Of a DNA stretch of 34,141 nucleotides, positions 25,727-33,688 are shown piece by piece. Below the pieces are notes generated by a model. The model was not told the origin of the DNA and searched no databases. It saw only the letters and a list, made by a program, of their open reading frames with translations. This stretch comes from Spirochaetales bacterium (GTDB lineage: Bacteria > Spirochaetota > Spirochaetia > DAHUYW01): positions 1 to 34,141 of the forward strand of contig DAHVAK010000010.1 in assembly GCA_027314665.1 (NCBI GenBank). Direction: 5' to 3'. Each line of letters starts with the position of its first letter. Positions within the stretch are counted from its first letter, which is position 1. The position numbers were made by a program, and so were the translations under genes.

Positions 25727-27919
25727 TTGGAGTCGGTCGGTCCGGGCGGCCGGCGCGCTTCGCAGTTGGGGAGGACACACACGAGCCGCAAGAAGGACCT
25801 GGAGCAGCGCCTTCGGCACGAAAGGAGCCTACTGGTCGCGTTTATCAACTTAATTCCCGATGGGATCTACCTGAAGGATACCCAGAGTCGCTTCGTCGTC
25901 GCGAATCCGGCGGTCGCGCAGCGCATGGGCGTCGCCGGACCGGAGGATCTCATCGGAAAATGCGACCACGACCTGCTGCCGAAGGAGCTCGCCGACCGAT
26001 ACCGGGCGGAAGAGCTCACGGTGATCGAGACGAAGGGCGCCGTGATCCAAAAGACCGAGTCACGGACCATCGAAGGCTCCCCGAGGTGGTTCCTCGTGAC
26101 AAAGGTGCCCTACCTCGACGCACAGGGCAGGGTCACCGGTGTAGTCGGGGTCAGCCGGGACATCACCGAGCTGAAGCTTCACGAACAAGCCCTGACCCGG
26201 CTCACGCGCCTGTACCGCGAGATCAGCCTCACCAATCAGCTCATCGTTCGCGAGACCGATCAGGAGCGCCTCCTCGATGGGGTCTGCCGCATAGCCGTCG
26301 AGGAGGGGGGACTCCTCATGGCGTGGGTCGGTTTCACCGATGCGCAGTCCCCTCGCCTGATCCCCTCAGTGTGGTACGGGAAGGAGGAGGGATACCTCGC
26401 TGCGGTCAGGATCTCCGCGGCAGATGATCCCTCGGGAAGCGGACCGACGGGCTTGGCGATGCGCGAGCGGCGGCACGTCTTCACCACTGACATCGCCTCC
26501 GATCCGAGGATGGAGCCCTTTCGCGAGGAGGCCCTGCAGAGAGGATATCGCTCTTCGGCGGCGTTCCCCTTGAGCGTCGGCGGCGAGCCGATCGGGGCCC
26601 TCTCGGTCTACGCGGGAGAGCCCAACTACTTCACCGAGGACGAGCTCGTGCTGATGGATGAGCTTGCGATGGACGTCTCCTACGCCCTGGAGAACCTCGA
26701 CCGCGAGCGCAGGCAGATCCGCACCACCGCCGAGCTCGAGCAGATCGAGGAGAAGCGGCGCCTTCTGGAGCAGCAGCTCGTGCAGGCGCAGAAGTTCGAA
26801 AGCCTCGGCACCCTCGCGAGCGGGATCGCCCACGACTTCAATAACATCCTTGCCATCGTCATGGGTCACTCCTCCCTGCTTGCCGAGCGCACCGCAGAGC
26901 GCCAAGAGCTCGCCCCCTCGATCTCCGCGATCCGGAAGGCTGCGGAGCGAGGAGCGGCGCTCGTGCGGCAGCTTCTAACCTTTGCGCGCAAGACCGAGTC
27001 GGTCTTCGCGAGCGTACAGCTCAACGAGCTGATCCTGGACCTGGTGCGCCTGATGCGCGAGACCTTCCCGAAGACGATCACCGTCGTGCCTCGGCTGCAG
27101 GAGGGTCTGCCGCGAGTCGTTGCCGACGCCGCCCAGCTGCATCAGGTCTTCCTCAACCTCTGCATCAACTCCCGCGACGCCATGCCGGAAGCCGGCCAGC
27201 TCACGATCGAGACCTCCCTCGTCGCGAACAGCGAGATCAAGACACGCATCCCCGCGGCGACTGCCGGGGAGTATGTCGTGGTCCGCTTCACCGACAACGG
27301 GATCGGCATGGACGAGGAGACCCTGCGGCGGGCCTTCGACCCCTTTTTCACGACGAAGGGCCCGGGCAAGGGAACGGGCCTGGGGCTTGCCCTCGCCTAT
27401 TCGATCATCGAAAACCATCAGGGGTTCATCGAGCTTGAGAGCGAGCTCGGTCGCGGTACCACCGTCATCATCTCCCTGCCGGTTGAGGAGCACGCGGAGG
27501 AGTCCCGCCCGCAGTCCCTCTCACGGGCGAGCGCCGTGCTCGGCGGGAGCGAGACCGTTTTGGTGATCGAGGACGAGGAGATGCTTCTCGATTTGCTGAA
27601 CACGATCTTAAGCGAGAGGGGCTATCGCGTGCTCACCGCTCGCGACGGGGAAGAGGGGGTCGCCGTCTATGCGCAGAACCAGGACGCCATCGCGGTCGTC
27701 ATCGCCGACATCGGTCTTCCCAAGCTCGGAGGCGAGGAGGTTTTTCGGAGGATCCAGGCCATCCGCCCCGAGGCGAAGGTTATCATCGCGAGCGGGCTGC
27801 TCACTCCCGAAACCCTCGCCAGCCTCCAGCAGCTGGGGGCCCGGCACCTGTTCGCCAAGCCCTACGCTCCCGAGGAGATGCTCCGGAAGATCCGGAGCGT
27901 CATCGACGCGGAGGGGTGA
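25727..27919 (+). CDS. Hybrid sensor histidine kinase (PAS-GAF-HisKA-HATPase-receiver)
   Basis: A protein of up to 730 residues with no membrane helix, so it is a cytoplasmic sensor. Order (numbered from TTG 25727): PAS domain (about 36-150), GAF domain (about 175-325), phosphoacceptor region with GIAHDFNNILAIVMGH (H369), HATPase with N-box NLCINSRDAM (477-486), DNGIGM and GKGTGLGLA, then a receiver domain (about 608-728) with VIEDEE, phosphoacceptor Asp661 in IADIGLP, and Lys711. It senses an unknown cytoplasmic signal and phosphorylates its own receiver; no partner regulator is adjacent. TTG at 25727 is only weakly supported; the best ribosome site, GGGGAGGA (25768-25775), precedes an ACG at 25781 that would give a start at SRKKDLEQ. 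The true start is uncertain. Confidence 0.93.
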   Translation: MESVGPGGRRASQLGRTHTSRKKDLEQRLRHERSLLVAFINLIPDGIYLKDTQSRFVVANPAVAQRMGVAGPEDLIGKCDHDLLPKELADRYRAEELTVIETKGAVIQKTESRTIEGSPRWFLVTKVPYLDAQGRVTGVVGVSRDITELKLHEQALTRLTRLYREISLTNQLIVRETDQERLLDGVCRIAVEEGGLLMAWVGFTDAQSPRLIPSVWYGKEEGYLAAVRISAADDPSGSGPTGLAMRERRHVFTTDIASDPRMEPFREEALQRGYRSSAAFPLSVGGEPIGALSVYAGEPNYFTEDELVLMDELAMDVSYALENLDRERRQIRTTAELEQIEEKRRLLEQQLVQAQKFESLGTLASGIAHDFNNILAIVMGHSSLLAERTAERQELAPSISAIRKAAERGAALVRQLLTFARKTESVFASVQLNELILDLVRLMRETFPKTITVVPRLQEGLPRVVADAAQLHQVFLNLCINSRDAMPEAGQLTIETSLVANSEIKTRIPAATAGEYVVVRFTDNGIGMDEETLRRAFDPFFTTKGPGKGTGLGLALAYSIIENHQGFIELESELGRGTTVIISLPVEEHAEESRPQSLSRASAVLGGSETVLVIEDEEMLLDLLNTILSERGYRVLTARDGEEGVAVYAQNQDAIAVVIADIGLPKLGGEEVFRRIQAIRPEAKVIIASGLLTPETLASLQQLGARHLFAKPYAPEEMLRKIRSVIDAEG

Positions 27920-27959
27920 TCAAGGGTAGGGGCGGGCGCTAGCGTTCGCCGTTAAGAAG

Positions 27960-27993
27960 CATACGGCGGAGACCCGAGGGCCTCCGCCGTATG
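27960..27993. terminator. Bidirectional terminator between the kinase and the binding-protein gene
   Basis: A perfect 12-bp stem CATACGGCGGAG (27960-27971) with CTCCGCCGTATG (27982-27993) around a 10-base loop. The flanks are T-rich on the minus strand (CTTCTTAA) and TCATTGT on the plus strand. It lies between convergent genes ending at 27919 and 28080. Confidence 0.7.
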
Positions 27994-28079
27994 TCATTGT
28001 CCGTCACGTTCGTAATCCTATAGTTGATGCGTGGGCCACGTTTTGCTTTTTTTACGATCCGTGAGGCATCTCTGAGATC

Positions 28080-29117
28080 CTACTGCAGGTAGGCACCCAC
28101 GTTGGACTTCGTAATGACCGTAACACCCGTATCGACGCTCGGCGGGACGGGATCGACCCCGGCCGTCTGCCAGCTCGCGACGGGATGCAGCAGATCATGA
28201 TGAATCGCGAACGCATCCATCAGGCCCCAGAAGCCCATGTTCCAGGTTCCCTGGGCGATCGTCGCAGTGATCAGTCCGCTCTTGACGGCATCGAGGGTAG
28301 CCTTGTCGGTGTCGAAGGAGACAATCTTAACCGAGCCGGTCATATTTGCTTCCTTCACCGCAGTCGCGGCACCTGTTCCTTCGTCCGCCTCGGTGGCGAA
28401 AATGCCGCTCAGATGCGGGTATTTCTGGAGGAGGGTTGAGGTAACCTGGGCCGTCTGGATTTGGTTGGAGTTCCCGTTCTCCACTGCCACGACGGTGACG
28501 TTCGGGTATTTTGCAGCCATCTCGGTCTTGAACCCTTGGGTGCGCTGGTCGAGATTCAGCTCGCCCGGGGTGGTAACAACGACAACCTGACCCTGTCCGT
28601 TGAGGGTCTTGCCGAGATACTCCGCGGCCTTCTGGCCCGCCTCGTAGTTGCTGGTGCCGAGGTACGCGTAGCGCTTGCTGCTCGGCGCATCAGAGTCGAA
28701 GGAAATCACCGGAATTCCCGCGGCGATCGCCTGGTCGATGACCGGCGTCATCGCTCGCGCGTTTATCGAAGTGACCAGGATTCCAGCAGGCTTCTTGGCG
28801 ATGACCTGCTGCATGGTGGTAACTTCCTGGTTGATGTCGTACTGCGGCGCGCCGGTGTAGACCGTTTTCACGCCCAGGTCGTCGGCGGCTGCCTGCATGC
28901 CGGCGTAGACGCCCTTCCAGTACTCGATTCCGGAAAGGAACGTCACCATGTAGTACGTCTCATTGGAGCTGCCGCGAAACGCCATTTTTGATCCCGCCGC
29001 TCCGCTCTTGGATGAAGCGCTCCCGCCATTCGAAGAGCCGCTGCATCCGACGATGCCGAGCGTCACGGCGACAGCAGCCATCAACATGAGCCCAGCTTTC
29101 TTCACATTCAATTTCAT
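28080..29117 (-). CDS. Sugar ABC transporter substrate-binding lipoprotein, RbsB-like
   Basis: A 345-residue periplasmic-binding-protein family (Peripla_BP_4) lipoprotein. The signal peptide ends in a lipobox IVGC (Cys25), followed by a Ser/Gly-rich linker. The two-lobe fold shows YYMVTFLSGIEYWKGVYAGMQ, KKPAGILVTSINARAMTPVIDQAIAAGIPVISFDSDAPSS and GIFATEADEGTGAATAV, as in ribose/xylose-type binding proteins. It captures a sugar for the permease at 30465 and the ATPase at 31978. The AraR-like regulator suggests L-arabinose or an arabinoside, but the ligand is not proven. AAGGGG lies about eight bases before the ATG. A 343-base gap with hairpins and a MITE-like repeat separates it from the permease gene. 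Confidence 0.93.
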   Translation of the reverse strand: MKLNVKKAGLMLMAAVAVTLGIVGCSGSSNGGSASSKSGAAGSKMAFRGSSNETYYMVTFLSGIEYWKGVYAGMQAAADDLGVKTVYTGAPQYDINQEVTTMQQVIAKKPAGILVTSINARAMTPVIDQAIAAGIPVISFDSDAPSSKRYAYLGTSNYEAGQKAAEYLGKTLNGQGQVVVVTTPGELNLDQRTQGFKTEMAAKYPNVTVVAVENGNSNQIQTAQVTSTLLQKYPHLSGIFATEADEGTGAATAVKEANMTGSVKIVSFDTDKATLDAVKSGLITATIAQGTWNMGFWGLMDAFAIHHDLLHPVASWQTAGVDPVPPSVDTGVTVITKSNVGAYLQ

Positions 29118-29339
29118 CTAGTAACCCCTTAGCTTGTTAGTGAATTCTGAAACGTGGACCACGACTTCACCATCCTGTTTTGCACGGGGCCTGCCTGCGA
29201 CCCGATGCCGCAGCTTGGCCTCACGCCATACCTGCCGGCGGCCCAGACGCCCGCCTCACAGCGGGCGCCGCGAGGTCGGCCGCCGCACGCATTGGCTTAT
29301 CCCTTTGATACCCCCTTCGCGATAGCTCCATCCGATTGG
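29118..29339 (-). other. Intergenic segment with nested hairpins between permease and binding-protein genes
   Basis: No gene is supported. CGGCGGCC (29236-29243) pairs with GGCCGCCG (29278-29285), and inside it CGCCCGC (29248-29254) pairs with GCGGGCG (29261-29267), giving a stacked hairpin. No convincing separate promoter for the binding-protein gene was found. Together with the adjacent inverted repeat, it could stabilise or process the operon mRNA. Confidence 0.45.
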
Positions 29340-29460
29340 CAGGGTGCTGACAAACTCAAAGGTACCTGCCAAAACGGCGTTTTCTCGAGCCATATTGGGG
29401 CAAGAGGTTCAATCGAAAACGCCGTTTTGGCAGCGGGTCAATCACTCTGTCAGCACCCTG
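29340..29460. mobile_element. MITE-like 121-bp element with double inverted repeats
   Basis: Outer 13-bp perfect inverted repeats (CAGGGTGCTGACA at 29340-29352 with TGTCAGCACCCTG at 29448-29460) enclose an inner 19-bp perfect pair (29366-29384 with 29415-29433; core CCAAAACGGCGTTTTC). Each inner arm contains the palindrome AAAACGGCGTTTT-like. No coding capacity. The element abuts the permease stop codon exactly. No target duplication is evident, so a purely structural RNA element is the alternative. Confidence 0.6.
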
Positions 29461-30465
29461 TTAGGAGATCTTCTTGCGATGCGTCACTACGTCCAAGGTA
29501 ACGGCCGAGATGAGCACGAACCCCGTCACCAGGCTTTGCCAATAGACCGACACGTTCAGCAGCACGAGCGCATCGTTGACGATCCCCACCAAGACGCTTC
29601 CGAGCAGGGCCCCGAGCACGGTCCCTTCGCCGCCGCTTAAGCTCGCGCCGCCGATGATGCAGGCTGCAATCGCCTGCAGCTCCATTCCCATCCCCGCCGT
29701 CGGAGCGGCGACGCTGAAGCGGGAGAGCGTCAGAAGCCCTGCAATGCCGGCGAGCACGGCCGTGAAGATGTAGATCCAGATCTTGGCGCGCGCGACGCGG
29801 ATGCCGGACAGGTAGGCGGCGTTCTCGTTGCTGCCGATGTAGTACACCTTCCGCGCCCAGACCGCCCGCCGCATGAGGTAGTCCGCCACGAAGACGATCA
29901 CTGCGAGGATCCAGATCAGCACGGGCACGCCGAGCAGGTTTCCCTGTCCAAGGTAGAGAAAGGCATGAGATACCCCGGTAACGGAGAGGGGCGCGCCCTG
30001 CGTGACGACGTAGGCGACGCCCTGAACGACGCCCTGCATTCCGAGGGTCATGATGAAGGGATTGATCTTCACCTTGCCGATGAAGAGCCCGGTGATCAGC
30101 CCGGAAAGGACGCTCGCTGCGATCCCCACGACAACGGCAAACCAGATGTTCATGCCGTCGAGGGCGAGACTGCCCGCGACGACGCCGGACATGGACATGA
30201 CCGATCCGACTGAAAGGTCGAATCCCCCGGACACGAGCGCCACGGTCATACCCACGGCCACGATCGCCATCATGACGATGCTCAGGAGCGTGCTGATGAT
30301 GTTGTCGACGCTGAGAAAGGTCGGGCTGAGGATCGTCAGGATGATAACGAGCCCGACGATGACCATCGCGATGGTGAACTCTCGTATCCCGGTCAATTTC
30401 CGAAAGAATGCGGCTCTCGATGCGACGCTCCGGTCGCTCAGCAGTTGTGCTTCGTTGTTTTCCAC
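29461..30465 (-). CDS. Sugar ABC transporter permease, RbsC-like
   Basis: A 334-residue polytopic inner-membrane protein with about ten helices, of the BPD_transp_2 family used by ribose/arabinose/xylose transporters. Visible family parts are FDLSVGSVMSMSGVVAG, NPFIMTLGMQGVVQGVAYVVTQG, the cytoplasmic EAA-like loop (YYIGSNENAAYLSGI RVARAKIWIY) and GASLSGGEGTVLGALLGSVLVGIVNDALVLLNV. It moves the sugar delivered by the binding lipoprotein, powered by the RbsA-like ATPase. The start is GTG at 30465 with GAGG seven bases upstream; only four bases separate it from the ATPase stop, so the two are one transcript. Its stop codon directly abuts the MITE-like repeat. Confidence 0.94.
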   Translation of the reverse strand: MENNEAQLLSDRSVASRAAFFRKLTGIREFTIAMVIVGLVIILTILSPTFLSVDNIISTLLSIVMMAIVAVGMTVALVSGGFDLSVGSVMSMSGVVAGSLALDGMNIWFAVVVGIAASVLSGLITGLFIGKVKINPFIMTLGMQGVVQGVAYVVTQGAPLSVTGVSHAFLYLGQGNLLGVPVLIWILAVIVFVADYLMRRAVWARKVYYIGSNENAAYLSGIRVARAKIWIYIFTAVLAGIAGLLTLSRFSVAAPTAGMGMELQAIAACIIGGASLSGGEGTVLGALLGSVLVGIVNDALVLLNVSVYWQSLVTGFVLISAVTLDVVTHRKKIS

Positions 30466-30469
30466 GTTG

Positions 30470-31978
30470 CTACCTCGTCAGTTGTTCGGTATGCAGACCC
30501 GATGCATATTCCATGATCAGCTCGTCGTTGATGTCGTCGCCGGACAGGACCCCCGCTACGACGCCGCCGTGGATGACAAGCACCCTGTCACTCAACCCCA
30601 CGATCTCCGGGAGCTCCGACGAGATGACAATCACGCCGATTCGCTCGGTCGAGAGCTTGCGCAGGAGCTGATGGATCTCGGCCTTCGCTCCGACGTCGAT
30701 GCCGCGGGTAGGCTCATCGAGGATGAGGACTCGCGGATGCATCGTGAGCCACTTCCCCACCATGATCTTCTGTTGGTTTCCGCCGCTGAGGCTGCCGATG
30801 AGCTGGGTGGAGGAGGAGGCTTTGACGCTGAGCTCGGAGATCACCTCCCCCGCTATGCGCCCGGCGGCCTCGCGTTGAAACATGCCGTGCCGTGACAGCT
30901 GCTCGAGTCGGACGGATGCCACGTCGTCCCGGATGCTCATCTTCAGGTAGAGGCCCTGCTGCTTGCGGTCTTCGGTCAAATAGTAGATCCCCTGCTGAAT
31001 CGCGTCCTGGATCGATCGGATTCGCAGGGGGCTCCCGTGGAGGCTCACCCTGCCGCCGCTCTTCGGATCGATGCCGGTCAGGGCGCGCATGATCTCGGTG
31101 CGGCCCGAACCAACCAGGCCGAACACCCCGAGAATTTCCCCCTCGTAGAGGCTGAAGGAGACGCCCCGGCATTTCGAGCCGGCTTCCAGCCCCGAGACCT
31201 CCAGCAGTTCCGGCCCGCGCTCGAGGCTCTTTTGCGGGTAGATACGGTTCAGCGATCTGCCGACCATCATCTTGATGACGTCGTCTGCGCTCACCTCGGC
31301 GATCGGCCGCGTCCCGATCATCTGCCCGTCCCGAAGCACCGAGATCCTGTCGGAAAGCTGAAAGATCTCGTCGAACTTGTGGCTCACATAGACGATCGCC
31401 TTCCCCGCGCCGCGCAGCTCGCGCAGCACGGCGAACAGTCGGGCCGCATCGTCGACGCTCAGCGCCGAGGTCGGCTCGTCGAAGATGTAGACGTCGACGT
31501 CGGTCATAAGGGCCTTGATGATCTCGACAATCTGCTGCTGGGAGACGCTCAGGTCCCTCACGATCGCTTCGGGACCGAACTGGACGTCGAACCGCCGAAG
31601 ATGCGCCGAGACCAGCAAAGCCATTTTCTTCCGGTCCATCAGCCCAAAACGGCTGGGCGTCATCCCGACCAGGATGTTTTCCATGACGGAGACATGGGGA
31701 AAAAGGCTGAGCTCCTGATGGACGATAGCCAGGCCCTGCGCGCGCGCCTCGATCGGCGACTTGAATCTCACTTCCTCCCCGCGGACGACGATGCGCCCCT
31801 CGTCGGGGGTCAAGGACCCGGTGAGAACGTTCAGCAGCGTGGATTTGCCCGCCCCGTTCTCCCCCATGATCGCGTGGATCTCGCCCGCCATGATGGAGAG
31901 ACTGACGTCATCCAGGGCCAGGGTCCCGGGAAAGCGTTTCTTGAGGTTGTGTGCCTCGAGTAGAGGGGTTTGCTCCAT
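30470..31978 (-). CDS. Sugar ABC transporter ATP-binding protein, RbsA-like (two NBDs)
   Basis: A 502-residue tandem ATPase. The first nucleotide-binding domain has Walker A GENGAGKST, LSVSQQQ signature and Walker B VYIFDEPTSAL. The second has the degenerate Walker A GLVGSGRTE usual in this family, LSGGNQQ and VLILDEPTRGID. It drives uptake of a monosaccharide, probably a pentose, through the permease. The ATG at 31978 was chosen because GAGG lies eight bases upstream; an earlier in-frame GTG adds three residues. It starts 55 bases after the AraR-like regulator gene in the same direction, and an AraR-like operator (32003-32018) lies in that gap. Thus transporter and regulator probably share one regulated locus. 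Confidence 0.95.
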   Translation of the reverse strand: MEQTPLLEAHNLKKRFPGTLALDDVSLSIMAGEIHAIMGENGAGKSTLLNVLTGSLTPDEGRIVVRGEEVRFKSPIEARAQGLAIVHQELSLFPHVSVMENILVGMTPSRFGLMDRKKMALLVSAHLRRFDVQFGPEAIVRDLSVSQQQIVEIIKALMTDVDVYIFDEPTSALSVDDAARLFAVLRELRGAGKAIVYVSHKFDEIFQLSDRISVLRDGQMIGTRPIAEVSADDVIKMMVGRSLNRIYPQKSLERGPELLEVSGLEAGSKCRGVSFSLYEGEILGVFGLVGSGRTEIMRALTGIDPKSGGRVSLHGSPLRIRSIQDAIQQGIYYLTEDRKQQGLYLKMSIRDDVASVRLEQLSRHGMFQREAAGRIAGEVISELSVKASSSTQLIGSLSGGNQQKIMVGKWLTMHPRVLILDEPTRGIDVGAKAEIHQLLRKLSTERIGVIVISSELPEIVGLSDRVLVIHGGVVAGVLSGDDINDELIMEYASGLHTEQLTR

Positions 31979-32002
31979 ACAGATCACCTCACAAAGTGAT
32001 AC

Positions 32003-32018
32003 GGATGTACGTACAAGT
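32003..32018. promoter_or_regulatory. AraR-like operator upstream of the transporter genes
   Basis: GGATGTACGTACAAGT contains a perfect TGTACGTACA palindrome and matches the Bacillus subtilis AraR consensus ATTTGTACGTACAAAT at 12 of 16 positions. It sits in the 55-base gap between the regulator stop and the ATPase start, so it could block transcription into the transporter genes. Confidence 0.7.
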
Positions 32019-32033
32019 TCCGGCCAAAAAGAG

Positions 32034-33152
32034 CTACACCGGCGCCCGCGTGGATGACCTCACGACCAGTTGTGCCTCAAACACGTGCTCCCGCGGAATC
32101 CACATCGTATCCCGGTTCCCCAGCAGATCGAGCAGCATCTGCGCGGCCGCCTCTCCCATCTCCTGCTTGGGGTGGCGCACGGTGGTCAGCTGCACGAACC
32201 CGTTGTCGGCCAGGGTAGAGTCGTCGAACCCGGTGACGGAAATGTCGCGCGGAACGTCCAGATTCAGCTCCCGGAGGCGCGGAATCAGGGTCATCGCGAT
32301 CTCATCGTTGTAGCACACCACCGCCGTCGGAGCAACCGCCTCGCGCAGGGCGTCGGACGTAAAACGCTCGACGATGTTCGCCTTGTCCTCCGTCGTGTAG
32401 GTCTTGATGAGCCTACCCTGAATCGGCACGTGATGGTCCTGGTGGGCCTTGACGAACCCCCGGAATCGGGCGCGCCCCTGCGCATCGTCCGATTTGAGGA
32501 TGGCCCCGATGACCCTGTGCCCCAACTCAAGGAGGTGACACGTCGCGAGATAGGCTCCCCGCGCGTCGTCCAGGGAGACGACGCTCGCGTTCAGCTCCAC
32601 GTAGGCGCTGTGCAGCATGACGAAGGCGATGTTCTTCTGCTCCATCAGCAGGTAGAGGTCGATGTTGGGATTGGGATGGGTGCTCTTCGTGGGCTCGACG
32701 ATCAGCCCATCCACCCCCTGTCGGAGGGCCATCTCGAGCGCCCGCCGCTCGGTCCGCACGTCGTTGCCGGTACTGTACAGCGACAGGGAGTGCCCCTGCG
32801 ACACGAGAACCGACTCGATGCCCTTGATGATGTGGGGGAAGATGTAGTCCGCCAGGTAGGTGGTGATAACGCCTATCCGCAGGTGAGCGAGCTTCACGTC
32901 CGCTGTCCTCATTACTCCCGCCTTCGCAAAGGTCCCACGCCCCTGTTGTCGATACAGCCATCCCTCATTGACCAGCTCACCGGTGGCCTGACGGATAGTC
33001 TGTCTGCTGACGCCGAACAGCTTGGCCATGGTGTTCTCGGATGGGATCCTGCCCTCACTGTCGACGTGGCCGTCAAGGATCCAACGCTTGACCTTGTTTT
33101 TTACCTGCTGGTACTTCGAGCCGCCGTCCTCGAGATGCAGTTCTCCTGCCAA
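32034..33152 (-). CDS. araR: AraR-like GntR/LacI-type transcriptional repressor
   Basis: A 372-residue regulator with the AraR fusion architecture: an N-terminal GntR winged helix-turn-helix (about residues 10-80; IPSENTMAKLFGVSRQTIRQATGELVNEGWLYRQQGRGTF) and a LacI-type sugar-binding C-terminus (about 90-370; RIGVITTYLADYIFPHIIKGIESVL, TAVVCYNDEIAM, ISVTGFDDSTLADNGF, TTVRHPKQEMGEAAAQMLLDLL). In Bacillus AraR, arabinose releases the repressor from its operators. Two AraR-like sites nearby support an arabinose-type effector, but the ligand is inferred. The start is TTG at 33152, supported by AAAGGAG seven bases upstream; a GTG at 33185 lacks such a site. The transporter genes follow after 55 bases. 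Confidence 0.87.
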   Translation of the reverse strand: MAGELHLEDGGSKYQQVKNKVKRWILDGHVDSEGRIPSENTMAKLFGVSRQTIRQATGELVNEGWLYRQQGRGTFAKAGVMRTADVKLAHLRIGVITTYLADYIFPHIIKGIESVLVSQGHSLSLYSTGNDVRTERRALEMALRQGVDGLIVEPTKSTHPNPNIDLYLLMEQKNIAFVMLHSAYVELNASVVSLDDARGAYLATCHLLELGHRVIGAILKSDDAQGRARFRGFVKAHQDHHVPIQGRLIKTYTTEDKANIVERFTSDALREAVAPTAVVCYNDEIAMTLIPRLRELNLDVPRDISVTGFDDSTLADNGFVQLTTVRHPKQEMGEAAAQMLLDLLGNRDTMWIPREHVFEAQLVVRSSTRAPV

Positions 33153-33207
33153 ATCCGCTCTCCTTTTTCCTGAGGACGACGACACCGGCTAGCGAGGTAC
33201 CGCCGGA

Positions 33208-33238
33208 AGTATATCCTCATCCGGACAACCGTACAAGT
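33208..33238 (-). promoter_or_regulatory. Promoter of the AraR-like gene with overlapping AraR half-site
   Basis: Minus strand TTGTAC (33236-33231), 17-base spacer, TATACT (33213-33208). The -35 lies inside ACTTGTAC (33238-33231), the same strong half-site present in the operator at 32003. A bound repressor would cover the -35, giving autoregulation. Confidence 0.6.
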
Positions 33239-33302
33239 ACCGTGATGGAGAGCCGTCGCGTACCGTTACAGGGCGCGGCGCCCTTCGCGACAGTCGCCGC
33301 CG

Positions 33303-33399
33303 ACGGCTCGCTGCGCGCCGGGCGGGGACGCGACCATGGGCTCCGGCACAACCGGCGCAGCATGCGCGTTTCAATCCACGCGCCCACGGGGGGCGCGAC
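33303..33399 (-). CRISPR. Residual type I-C CRISPR array: one repeat, one spacer, one degenerate repeat
   Basis: A full 32-base type I-C repeat lies at 33368-33399, written on the plus strand from GTTTCAATCC to GGGCGCGAC (minus strand: GTCGCGCCCC...GGATTGAAAC). Next to it is a 33-base segment (33335-33367), then 33303-33334, which matches the repeat at 18 of 32 positions. The shared part is the 5' half on the minus strand (GTCGCG, CCCC, GGCGCG), while the GGATTGAAAC end is lost, as expected for the last repeat of an array. No cas gene is in the window. Confidence 0.75.
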
Positions 33400-33688
33400 T
33401 TCCGCTCCCTACGCCAAAACAGAAAAAGGGCACCCACGCCCATAAAAGCAGCTCGGACGCTCCCACTGACTCAAAGTCTCGCCCAACTTCTCCCATTCAG
33501 CCCGGCATCCATCAAGACCAATTCCGCAAGATCGGCCCACGCACAACGCTGCCCAACCACCGAGCAGAACCAATTCCCCACCACAAGGTCAAAAATCTGC
33601 TCCGCAGGTGTAGAGAAACGCCCAACGGCTCCGACCACACGGTGAAAAGACACCATTGCGGTGCGAAAATGCATGGAGGAAGGGAACC
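33400..33688. other. Non-coding stretch, possible CRISPR leader
   Basis: This 289-base stretch lies on the side where the leader of the minus-strand array should be. Its plus strand is unusually rich in A and C, poor in G, and less GC-rich than its surroundings. No convincing gene was found. A leader role is inference from position. Confidence 0.35.

Noticed and set aside
29154-29501. 115-codon open frame on the plus strand across the MITE-like repeat
   Set aside because: It runs opposite to the operon, through both inverted repeats and into the permease gene, without a ribosome site or motif.
33471-33674. 67-codon open frame on the minus strand beside the CRISPR remnant
   Set aside because: No ribosome site or motif. 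It does not resemble Cas2 or any small Cas protein and is best read as leader or intergenic DNA.
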